Of a DNA stretch of 64,000 nucleotides, positions 56,533 to 64,000 are shown piece by piece (the stretch's first letter is position 1; each line of letters begins with the position of its first letter). A program made the position numbers and the translations under genes. Origin of the DNA: Rhizosphaericola mali (GTDB taxonomy: Bacteria; Bacteroidota; Bacteroidia; Chitinophagales; Chitinophagaceae); contig NZ_CP044016.1 in NCBI RefSeq assembly GCF_004337365.2, positions 434,001 to 498,000 of the forward strand, given 5' to 3'. The notes under the pieces were generated by a model. The model did no database searches, was not told the DNA's origin, and saw only the letters and a program-made list of their open reading frames with translations.

Positions 56533-58059
56533 TCATTTGCCATAAGATAAAAATTTAGTCCATTCTTCCAACGTAGAACCTTTCAATACACGTGGGAACT
56601 TATGTTGACTTCCTAATTTTCCTAAGGATTTCAAAAATCGCATAAAAATCTCTTCTGGCAAAACATCTACGTAAATGTCTTTCAAAGTACTGTTTCTTTC
56701 GACTAAATAATCATCATTTAATTTTTTCAAATATTTGTCGATTGTATTTGCAACTAATTGTTTATCAATTTGTTGGTTACATGCAATATACCAATGATGT
56801 GCAAAAAAACTACCATGCGGTTCGCCTGCAACAGTAAATTCTGGGATGGAAATATTTAACTCTTCAGAGGTCATTTCAATCGCACGATTCATATTGTCGA
56901 CAGATAAATGCTCCCCAACCAAGCTCAAGAAATGCTTTGTTCGGCCTGTAATAATGATCTCACATCTTTTTTTATTGACAAATCTTACCGTATCGCCGAT
57001 GAGGTATCGCCATGCACCAGCAGGCGTGCTCAATAACAAAGCATAATCAACTCCTTCCTCGACCTCATGTACCGTTAGTGCTTTAGGTTTACCGATCAAT
57101 TCCCCTTCTCCATTAAAATTTTCGAAATTGAAAGGGATAAATTCAAAGAAAATATGACCAGTAACCGCTAATCGCATCGCCTCTGCAAATTGATGACTTT
57201 GATAAGCGATAAATCCTTCACTAGCAAGATAAGTTTCGATATAGGTCAAAGGTTTACCTAAAAGTTTTTCAAATCCTTTTTTATATGGTTGAAAATTGAC
57301 TCCTCCGTGTACAAAAAATTCCAAATTGGGCCACATATCATGTATCGTATTTAGATGATATTTTTCAATAATCATTTCCATACACATTTGTGTCCAAGCG
57401 GGAACGCCGACAAGAAATCCTATATCCCATTCGGGTGCTTTTTTGACAATTTCTTCAAGTTTTTTATTCCAATCTTTCTCTTTGGCAATCTTTTTTCCTG
57501 GTTTGTAAAAAGGCTGAAACCAAAAAGGTGATTTTTTTGTCGTGATTCCACTCAGATCTCCAGCGTAATACCCAGCACCTCTTTGCAAATCTGTGCTTCC
57601 GCCAAGTGTAAGCCAGCCTTTTCCAATGGATTTAAAATTGATGTATTGATAATTACGCAAACTCAACAATTGCTTGATCATGATGATCTTGTTGGATCGT
57701 AGCAGGTCATTTGTAACTGGTATGTATTTACTGGCAGCTTCGCTCGTGCCACTACTTAATGCATAATATCTAATTTTGCCGGGCCAACAAATATCTGGTT
57801 TACCTTCTAATGTCTTGTACCACCATTCTTTATAAATAGAATTGTAATTATATATGGGAACATTTTTCTGAAATTCTTTAACCAAGGATTGGTTATTCAT
57901 TAAGATATTATCAAAACCATAAGCTTGTCCAAATTCGGTAAATTTTGCTTTTCGTAGCAATCGTTTTAGTACAATTTTTTGTTGACGTTGGGCGGCATCG
58001 ACAGGAAGCTTTAACGCTCTTACAATGGATTTTGGTAATTTAATATCAAAAATTGCCAT
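56533..58059 (-). CDS. GH3-family acyl-acid-amido synthetase
   Basis: A 508-residue ATP-dependent adenylating enzyme of the GH3 family. YYALSSGTSEAASKYIPVT is the P-loop-like ATP motif; YLASEGFIAYQ and YALLLSTPAGAWRYLIGDTVRF are the middle motifs; ITGRTKHFLSLVGEHLS is the hinge. Plant GH3 enzymes join auxin or jasmonate to amino acids; bacterial homologues are mostly uncharacterised. It lies 73 bases downstream of an AraC regulator gene on the same strand, and a LysE exporter follows. Confidence 0.9.
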   Translation of the reverse strand: MAIFDIKLPKSIVRALKLPVDAAQRQQKIVLKRLLRKAKFTEFGQAYGFDNILMNNQSLVKEFQKNVPIYNYNSIYKEWWYKTLEGKPDICWPGKIRYYALSSGTSEAASKYIPVTNDLLRSNKIIMIKQLLSLRNYQYINFKSIGKGWLTLGGSTDLQRGAGYYAGDLSGITTKKSPFWFQPFYKPGKKIAKEKDWNKKLEEIVKKAPEWDIGFLVGVPAWTQMCMEMIIEKYHLNTIHDMWPNLEFFVHGGVNFQPYKKGFEKLLGKPLTYIETYLASEGFIAYQSHQFAEAMRLAVTGHIFFEFIPFNFENFNGEGELIGKPKALTVHEVEEGVDYALLLSTPAGAWRYLIGDTVRFVNKKRCEIIITGRTKHFLSLVGEHLSVDNMNRAIEMTSEELNISIPEFTVAGEPHGSFFAHHWYIACNQQIDKQLVANTIDKYLKKLNDDYLVERNSTLKDIYVDVLPEEIFMRFLKSLGKLGSQHKFPRVLKGSTLEEWTKFLSYGK

Positions 58060-58132
58060 GATTATTTTTTTCTAAGGAAAATTTCATTTCACTTTTATAG
58101 CTACAATAATAGACAATTTAGACGCGAAATGG

Positions 58133-59134
58133 TTAATTTATTCGATTGTTTTTCAACACGCTAGGTAAATAACCATATTTTCTTTTGAATGCTGCTGTGA
58201 AATGCTGTGGATTTTTAAATCCAATTTCGTAAGCAATTTCTGCAATGGTTTGTCTATTTTCCAAGATCATATCCTTCGCTTTTTGCATTCTGAAATCTGA
58301 CAAATAATTAAAAACGGTTGTCCCAAATACTTCTTTAAATCCTTTTTTCAATTTGAAATCGTTGATCCCAACCATCTCTGAAAGTTGTAGGAGCGAACAT
58401 GGATTTTCAATTTGCTTTTCTAATATTTCTTTTGCTTCATATATTTTTTCTCTGTCATCTTTTCTTAACACAGATTCGCATAGCAAATGATTATTTTCTT
58501 TTACTTGAGTAAGCTGCAAAATCAATAATTCAATTACTTTGGATTCCAAAAAAATACGTTTAAATCCTTTTTCCAAAGGACAATTAATTATGGCAAAAAT
58601 GATTTGTTTCATTTCTGCAGTAATTGGCAATTCTTTTGGATGCAACATGGATGGAGAAAGCACCTCGATAGATTTTCCAAATTTTCCAACGGATTCAGTA
58701 TCGTAATTGAATATTTTTTGAAAAAATTCTATGGAAACCAATATTTCCAAGGAATATCTTTTGGTTTTTGGATAGGTCAAAGTGCCTTTTACCTCGGGAA
58801 AAAACATCAAACGATGCGTACCAGAAGGTATGTCGGCATTCAAACTGCCTTGCGAGTTGCGTGCATAGGTAGAATGTCCTTCATATTCAAAATGCATTTT
58901 TAAAAATGGAAAATCATGTTTTACCTGCATTTCCAATTGTTGTTCCAGATTCCATTGCCGATGCGTGAGCAAAACACCATTTAATTGATATTCAAAATCA
59001 TTGATATGAATACCATGTATATTGATAATATTATGACTTTCAATCAGATAATTTCCATTTAATTGGAAATTGTCTGTAAATACGCGCTCTTTGGAGAGCT
59101 CAATCAAATCCTTATGGTGGATAGTTGTTTTCAA
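58133..59134 (-). CDS. AraC-family regulator next to a siderophore receptor
   Basis: A 333-residue protein. N-terminal part (1-230) is an unassigned ligand-binding region; the C-terminus is an AraC DNA-binding domain (about 240-333) with two helix-turn-helix units: LQLSEMVGINDFKLKKGFKE and QTIAEIAYEIGFKNPQHFTA followed by FKRKYGYLPSVLK. It resembles PchR-type siderophore regulators. It starts at TTG (59134): upstream codons hold no ATG or GTG before a stop. Divergent from a TonB siderophore receptor, with direct repeats between them. Confidence 0.87.
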   Translation of the reverse strand: MKTTIHHKDLIELSKERVFTDNFQLNGNYLIESHNIINIHGIHINDFEYQLNGVLLTHRQWNLEQQLEMQVKHDFPFLKMHFEYEGHSTYARNSQGSLNADIPSGTHRLMFFPEVKGTLTYPKTKRYSLEILVSIEFFQKIFNYDTESVGKFGKSIEVLSPSMLHPKELPITAEMKQIIFAIINCPLEKGFKRIFLESKVIELLILQLTQVKENNHLLCESVLRKDDREKIYEAKEILEKQIENPCSLLQLSEMVGINDFKLKKGFKEVFGTTVFNYLSDFRMQKAKDMILENRQTIAEIAYEIGFKNPQHFTAAFKRKYGYLPSVLKNNRIN

Positions 59135-59168
59135 ATGTAAAACCTGCTTTTGTCTGTTTCTTGTAAAA

Positions 59169-59203
59169 TCCGTTTCGCGTTATTAATACTCCGTTTCGCG
59201 TTA
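59169..59203. promoter_or_regulatory. Two 14-bp direct repeats, probable AraC operator
   Basis: TCCGTTTCGCGTTA occurs at 59169-59182 and again, identical, at 59190-59203, offset by 21 bp (two helical turns). It ends 22 bases upstream of TAATTTCG (59226-59233), a near match to the -7 consensus, so it covers the -33 region of the receptor promoter, as expected for an AraC-type activator site. Confidence 0.72.
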
Positions 59204-59342
59204 ACTCGCAACTATATATCTCTGTTAATTTCGCCACCGCAAAAATGACAAACAAATTTTAAGTTTCAAAGCACACGTGCTCGTTTTAATGTAATTGTTT
59301 GGTCATTTTCATTTCTCATTTCTGATAAAAATAAAATTGATT

Positions 59343-61694
59343 TTGAAAAAGAAACATTTTTTTGCGCGTTTTATTAAGTGCATGGGTACGGTATTTACGT
59401 TATTAATGGTGCTTCAATGTACTCCAAAACTGCAAGCTCAAAACGTAGATAATTTTGGTAATATTTCTGGATTGGTCGTCAGTTCGGACGGTAAATCAGT
59501 AAGTAATATTGAAATTGAATTGTCTCAAAATAATAAAAAAATTATTGCAGATACGACGAGCAAATTTGTATTTAGGCATATTCCGTACGGAAATTATAAA
59601 TTGACTATCAAAGGTTTAGGTATTAAGTCTCAAAGCAAAACAATAGAATTAAGTGCCGAACAATTAGATTTGACGACAATTTACTTAGATGAAACAGCTG
59701 CACAATTAGAGGACGTCATTGTTTATACGCAATCACATAGAAATAATAAAAATACATTTGATGTAGCGAGAATGCCTTTGAGTAATCTCGAGAATTCACA
59801 AGTGTATAATGTTGTACCTAAAGAGTTATTAACAGAACAAATCGTAACAACCCAAGAAGGCGCGTTGCAAAATGTGCCAGGATTGGCAAATATAGCAACC
59901 CTTGGCGGTGGCGGAGGCTCGATGGTGGGCTTTTTGATGCGTGGTTTTAATAATGGCTCTACAATTTTGCGAGATGGAATTTCCTCTGGATATGTATCCT
60001 TAATGGATATGTCTAATGTAGAAAAGTTGGAAGCAATCAAAGGTCCTTCTTCTACCTTATTTGGTGGTGGTATTGCGTCTTCTTATGGAGGAGTTATCAA
60101 TATGGTAACCAAACAACCATTTGAATATCAAAAGGGTGAAATTACTTACACTACGGGAAGTTATAATCTTTCTCGTACTACTGTTGATTTCAATACACCA
60201 CTCAATCAAAACAAAACGGCGCTTTTTAGAATTACTGGAGCATATGATAATCGTTATACATTTCAACAGAATGTAAAACAAAATACGGTTGCATTTTCTC
60301 CAAATCTACGTTTGAAAGTAAATGATCGATTGACATTGGATTTTAATTTGAATTATTATCAAACGCATCGTCCAATTTTATTAATGGGATTAGGAAATCG
60401 TCTTACGATAAATAATGTAACTGAATTGAATCTTGATCCAAAAATGTCTTACTACAATGGAGATCTAAGAAGTAATCAACAAACGGTAACCGCTTTTGCA
60501 AAAGCAGATTATAAACTTTCAGATAAATGGACTTCACACACAATATTCAGTACAGCAAATAGCAATAATAATTCACCCTACATTTTTTTGACATTTACAG
60601 CAAAAGATTCTCTAGCCCGCAGAGTGTATGATGTTCCAGTTAGTACATTGAATACACAAGAATTTCAACAAAATTTCAATGGTGATTTCAATATCGGAAA
60701 ATTGCGTAATCGTATGTTGATTGGTTTGGATTATTTCCGCACTTATGCGTATTCTGAACGAGGTAATATTATCATGGATACGGTCTATACACAAGTATTG
60801 CCAACCGCTGTTCCGATTCTCAATGGTGATAAAGCAAATGCAAAAGCTGCAACAACAACTTATTCTACTACACAAGCAACTAATAATATTTACAGCGCGT
60901 ATGTGTCTGATGTACTGAATTTGACAGATAATTTATTGGTGATGGGAAGTATTCGAATCGATCGCTATAATTCTGTAGGAAATTATATGCAAACTGCTTA
61001 TTCTCCAAAATTCGGATTAGTATATGAAATCTTACCTAACCACATTTCCCTATTTGGAAACTATCAAAATGGCTTCCAAAACGTAAGTGGAACGGATAGT
61101 TTGGGTAATTCATTCAAACCACAAAAAGCAAATCAATTGGAAGGAGGAGCCAAATTTGATTTAGCGGATCATCGTTTCAATGCAACGGTAAGTTATTATC
61201 ATATCAATGTAAAAGATATTGTACGTACGCCAGCAAATTCATTATATGGCGTGCAAGATGGAAACATTCGCAGCCAAGGTGTTGAATTAGATATCAATGC
61301 GAATCCAATTGATGGTTTGTTTATCACTGCTGGTTATGCTTATAACGATATTAAAATCGTAAAAGCAACAGCAAATCAAGGTAAAAGGCCGTATGGTACG
61401 CCAGCAAATGTGGGAAATCTTTGGATGAGCTATAAATTCAAAGAAGGAATTTTCCATAATTTAGGAATTGGCGTTGGTGCCAATGGCGCGAGCAAAAGCT
61501 TTACAAATGATGCCAATACCATCACTTTGAATGGTTATATCGTTGCAGCCGCTTCATTGTTCTACGATACGCAATCATTTAGACTATCTGCCAAAGTAGA
61601 CAATTTGGCAAATAAGAAATATTTTATGTATAACTCTTACTTGACAGCACAACAACCGCGCACTATTACAGCAAGTATTGCTTACAAATTCTAG
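59343..61694 (+). CDS. TonB-dependent siderophore-type receptor
   Basis: An outer-membrane receptor of about 783 residues. Signal segment MKKKHFFARFIKCMGTVF to LQAQ from TTG at 59343; ATG at 59382 is an alternative start and a TTG at 59295 a less likely one. A carboxypeptidase-like domain (NISGLVVSSDGKSVSNIEIE) precedes the plug (GALQNVPGLANIATLGGGGG, LRDGISSGYVSLMDMSNVEK, IKGPSSTLFGGG) and a barrel ending TASIAYKF. The plug resembles siderophore receptors of the FecA/FhuE type. An AraC gene lies divergently and a PepSY gene follows. Confidence 0.87.
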   Translation: MKKKHFFARFIKCMGTVFTLLMVLQCTPKLQAQNVDNFGNISGLVVSSDGKSVSNIEIELSQNNKKIIADTTSKFVFRHIPYGNYKLTIKGLGIKSQSKTIELSAEQLDLTTIYLDETAAQLEDVIVYTQSHRNNKNTFDVARMPLSNLENSQVYNVVPKELLTEQIVTTQEGALQNVPGLANIATLGGGGGSMVGFLMRGFNNGSTILRDGISSGYVSLMDMSNVEKLEAIKGPSSTLFGGGIASSYGGVINMVTKQPFEYQKGEITYTTGSYNLSRTTVDFNTPLNQNKTALFRITGAYDNRYTFQQNVKQNTVAFSPNLRLKVNDRLTLDFNLNYYQTHRPILLMGLGNRLTINNVTELNLDPKMSYYNGDLRSNQQTVTAFAKADYKLSDKWTSHTIFSTANSNNNSPYIFLTFTAKDSLARRVYDVPVSTLNTQEFQQNFNGDFNIGKLRNRMLIGLDYFRTYAYSERGNIIMDTVYTQVLPTAVPILNGDKANAKAATTTYSTTQATNNIYSAYVSDVLNLTDNLLVMGSIRIDRYNSVGNYMQTAYSPKFGLVYEILPNHISLFGNYQNGFQNVSGTDSLGNSFKPQKANQLEGGAKFDLADHRFNATVSYYHINVKDIVRTPANSLYGVQDGNIRSQGVELDINANPIDGLFITAGYAYNDIKIVKATANQGKRPYGTPANVGNLWMSYKFKEGIFHNLGIGVGANGASKSFTNDANTITLNGYIVAAASLFYDTQSFRLSAKVDNLANKKYFMYNSYLTAQQPRTITASIAYKF

Positions 61695-61716
61695 TCTTTA
61701 AATTTTCATACGTATG

Positions 61717-61749
61717 GGAAAACTCTTGCAGTTTTCCCTTTATTATTTT
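61717..61749 (+). terminator. Terminator between receptor and PepSY genes
   Basis: Stem GGGAAAACT (61717-61725) with AGTTTTCCC (61731-61739), 5-base loop, then TTTATTATTTT. It lies in the 69-base gap before the PepSY gene, so the latter may be expressed less or from its own promoter. Confidence 0.75.
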
Positions 61750-61763
61750 ACAAATCATTTGCG

Positions 61764-62936
61764 ATGATGAAGGAAAAATCAAAAAAAAATAAAAGCTTAT
61801 TTAGCCGAATAAATGCTTGGTTACATCTCTGGTTGGGGATTTTTGCAGGGATAATTTTAGTATTTGTGGCATTGACTGGGACTTTGATTGTGTATTGTGA
61901 TGAGATTTTAAATATGACTGCCGGCGATGCTAAATACATTCAAGTAGAACGTAAAGAAAAACTCCCCGCCGAGAAATTAATGTCCATGGTCATGCATTCT
62001 GGACCGAAAGGAAAACCAACAATGGTTTCGGATATTGCGATGTTCAAAGATCCAAATAGGAGCGTTAGATTTAGATGTTTTGATCGTCCTGGTGGCTTGG
62101 CTTATGTGTATGTCAATCCTTATTCAGGTAAAATTTTAAAAAAAGATCATACCGCCAATTTCTTTTATATCGTAGCACACTTGCATGCAGCGTTTATGAT
62201 ACATGGTGCAGGATCATGGATTGTTGATATTGCAACGATCATTTTTCTAATAGAATTAATCAGTGGAATCATTCTTTGGTGGCCCAAAAAATGGAACAAA
62301 CACACACGTGACGCTAGTTTTAAAATCAAATGGAAAGCAAAATTCAAAAGAGTCAATTATGATTTGCATAATGTTCTCGGATTTTATGCTTCTGTTTTGG
62401 GATTGACTTTGACGATTACGGGTTTGATTATTGCTTTTCAACCAGTTTCAAAAGCTACAGTCAAATTATTCGGGGGAAATGCAGACAAACCTATTCAAAA
62501 AATCTTACCGAAGGCTGACAAGGATTCATTAAGAAAAGCACAACCAATTAATGTTGTATTTGCCAATGAATTTGCCCAACATCCTGAGAAAAAGGCCATT
62601 CAAATGTATACTTTCAAATTGAAAGATGCAGGTACCTATTACATGACCGTTGCGAAAAGGATTGGACTTAAAAGCGCAGAATCTCCTATTATTAGTGTCG
62701 TGGATAAATACACGGGAACATCGGTGGCAATAAATAATAAAGTGCTTAAAGGACAATACATTGATAATAATGTTTGGCAATTGCATATGGGTACTTGGAT
62801 GGGACAATTGGGAAAATTGTGTACTTTTTTGTGTGGATTGATTTGTACAAGTTTGCCTATTACTGGATTACTTGTTTGGATAGGAAAAAAGAAAAAGAAG
62901 CCAAGTGGAAAGCAAATAAATTTAGCAAATAACTAA
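61764..62936 (+). CDS. PepSY-domain transmembrane protein (iron-uptake reductase type)
   Basis: A 390-residue inner-membrane protein with four helices: LWLGIFAGIILVFVALTGTL, IIFLIELISGIILWW, YASVLGLTLTITGLIIAF and KLCTFLCGLICTSLPITGLL. The first pair encloses a periplasmic PepSY domain. His residues in VAHLHAAFMIHG and LHNVLG could bind haem. Such proteins often sit beside siderophore receptors and may reduce the ferric complex. Two ATG codons lie together at the start. Confidence 0.85.
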   Translation: MMKEKSKKNKSLFSRINAWLHLWLGIFAGIILVFVALTGTLIVYCDEILNMTAGDAKYIQVERKEKLPAEKLMSMVMHSGPKGKPTMVSDIAMFKDPNRSVRFRCFDRPGGLAYVYVNPYSGKILKKDHTANFFYIVAHLHAAFMIHGAGSWIVDIATIIFLIELISGIILWWPKKWNKHTRDASFKIKWKAKFKRVNYDLHNVLGFYASVLGLTLTITGLIIAFQPVSKATVKLFGGNADKPIQKILPKADKDSLRKAQPINVVFANEFAQHPEKKAIQMYTFKLKDAGTYYMTVAKRIGLKSAESPIISVVDKYTGTSVAINNKVLKGQYIDNNVWQLHMGTWMGQLGKLCTFLCGLICTSLPITGLLVWIGKKKKKPSGKQINLANN

Positions 62937-62975
62937 AAATATTAGTAATTTTAACCGCAAAAGAAGGTGGTTAAC

Positions 62976-64000
62976 TTGGATAATTTTATCAAAGGAAGAG
63001 GGGCGCAATTCAATACAGCAAACAAATTTATACGGCAATCGACTGATTTTGAGAGTGTTGATGGCATTGATATTTGGGAAGATATAAATCCTAAAACGGA
63101 ATTGATTGCTGTTCAATCCAATTCATTGGTTAATAAAGTTACGAGTCCAGATGTTGGTATGTATTACAGTGCCAATCCTTATCAAGGTTGCGAGCATGGT
63201 TGCATTTATTGTTATGCACGCAACAGTTTTGAATATTGGGGATATAGTGCTGGATTGGATTTCGAAACCAAAATTTTGTACAAAGAGAATGCACCAGATT
63301 TGCTACGCAAATTTCTGATGAATAAGAATTGGGATCCAGTTCCAATTTCTTTCAGTGGAAATACGGATTGCTATCAGCCAGTTGAACGCAAACTAGAAAT
63401 TACCCGAAAAATGATTGAAGTCTGCGCTGAATTCAATCAACCTATTGGGATAATTACTAAAAATGCAGGAGTATTAAGAGATATCGATTTGCTTTCAGAA
63501 ATGGCAAAAAAGAGATTAGTTCGCGTAATTCTTTCAATAACTTCTTTAGATGAAAATCTGCGTGGAAAAATGGAACCGCGTACTTCAACGGGTTTGCAAA
63601 GATTGAAAGCACTGGAGAAGTTGGCCAACGCTGGCATTTCAGTAGGAGTGATGGTGGCGCCGATAATTCCGGGTTTGAATGATAATGAAATGCATAATAT
63701 ACTTAAATCTGTTGCAGATGCCGGAGCGACAACTGCAGGATATACATTTGTTCGGTTAAATGGTGTAATACATGATTTATTTAAAGATTGGCTATTCAAA
63801 GTTTTTCCGGAAAGAGCAGATAAAGTTTGGCATTTAATTGAAAGTGGACATGGCGGACAAGTCAATGATTCTCGTTTTGGTACGAGAATGAAAGGAGAGG
63901 GACCGATTGCTGAAATGGTCAAGCAACAATTTAAAAAATACACTGCTTCATTTGGATTGAATCAAGAAATCTATTCGCTAGATTGTACCTTGTTTCAACG
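62976..64000 (+). CDS. Radical SAM protein, PA0069/SplB-like (3' end beyond window)
   Basis: A partial protein of at least 341 residues, open at the right edge. MDNFIKGRGAQFNTANKF is the usual opening. The radical SAM cluster is CEHGCIYC (Cys72, Cys76, Cys79), within YSANPYQGCEHGCIYCYAR. SFSGNTDCYQPVER and VRVILSITSLDENLRGKMEP follow. Function unknown; related to spore photoproduct lyase by motif only. It starts at TTG (62976) with AGAAGGTGG upstream; GTG at 62967 is a possible alternative. Confidence 0.87.
   Translation, partial: MDNFIKGRGAQFNTANKFIRQSTDFESVDGIDIWEDINPKTELIAVQSNSLVNKVTSPDVGMYYSANPYQGCEHGCIYCYARNSFEYWGYSAGLDFETKILYKENAPDLLRKFLMNKNWDPVPISFSGNTDCYQPVERKLEITRKMIEVCAEFNQPIGIITKNAGVLRDIDLLSEMAKKRLVRVILSITSLDENLRGKMEPRTSTGLQRLKALEKLANAGISVGVMVAPIIPGLNDNEMHNILKSVADAGATTAGYTFVRLNGVIHDLFKDWLFKVFPERADKVWHLIESGHGGQVNDSRFGTRMKGEGPIAEMVKQQFKKYTASFGLNQEIYSLDCTLFQ

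Noticed and set aside
59132-59139. TACATTTG on the minus strand as the promoter of the AraC gene
   Set aside because: It overlaps the only available start codon (TTG at 59134), so a transcript from it would lack the start; a promoter further upstream is more likely.

Overview
The window is a stretch of ordinary, AT-rich, densely coded chromosome from a member of the Bacteroidota, most likely a relative of the Chitinophagaceae. The evidence is a secreted protein with a C-terminal type IX secretion (T9SS) sorting domain, many lipoproteins, Bacteroidota-restricted families (DUF4270, DUF4293, DUF3822, DUF4907, BtuG-type propellers), a serine palmitoyltransferase, and promoters of the Bacteroidota form TTG-N17-23-TAnnTTTG. 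I see no prophage, transposase, integrase, CRISPR array or rRNA. One tRNA gene, tRNA-Arg(CCG), is present.

Layout. 0.2-2.7 kb: a GNAT-fold protein and serine palmitoyltransferase, a likely sphingolipid pair. 3.0-8.9 kb: a tight leftward operon (DUF3822, rsmD, 5-formyl-THF cyclo-ligase, lpxK, RNase R with an unusually long lysine-rich tail). 9.0-10.8 kb: pdxJ, a secreted DUF2911 protein and an ArsC/Spx-like protein. 10.8-19.7 kb: mainly leftward genes (DUF1345, a trans-sulfuration enzyme, asnB, ACP phosphodiesterase, an outer-membrane barrel, DinB, a TlpA-like thioredoxin, a CorC/HlyC transporter). 19.8-28.3 kb: prfC, a DUF4907/kelch lipoprotein pair, a DUF4270/outer-membrane pair, DUF4197, trxB, folB. 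28.4-36.9 kb: a queuosine-precursor transporter with a small membrane partner, then yfhO, a glycosyltransferase, xseA-xseB and glgB.

36.9-42.4 kb is a vitamin B12 uptake locus: a cobalamin riboswitch followed by a BtuB-type TonB receptor, a BtuG-type propeller lipoprotein and two further surface lipoproteins. 42.4-44.9 kb encodes a secreted L-type-lectin-like T9SS cargo protein. 45.3-50 kb: tRNA-Arg, a LexA-like S24 regulator, ffh, DUF4293, a zinc-ribbon methyltransferase and an S1/P1 nuclease. 50-54.2 kb: a 2-oxoacid dehydrogenase E2, cinA and a PBP4-type carboxypeptidase. 54.3-64 kb: a FucP-like transporter, a LysE exporter, a GH3 acyl-amido synthetase and an AraC regulator, divergent from a siderophore-type TonB receptor, a PepSY membrane protein and a radical SAM protein cut by the window edge. 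Between the AraC gene and the receptor lie two identical 14-bp direct repeats spaced 21 bp apart, just upstream of a -7-like box: a probable operator.

Several genes start at TTG or GTG rather than ATG; I moved starts where the longest reading frame began at an unsupported TTG. No clearly new defence or mobile system is visible. The best leads are the AraC operator with its GH3/LysE neighbourhood, the extra lipoproteins of the B12 locus, the GNAT partner of serine palmitoyltransferase, the duplicated tail of RNase R, and substituted residues in RsmD and the S1/P1 nuclease.
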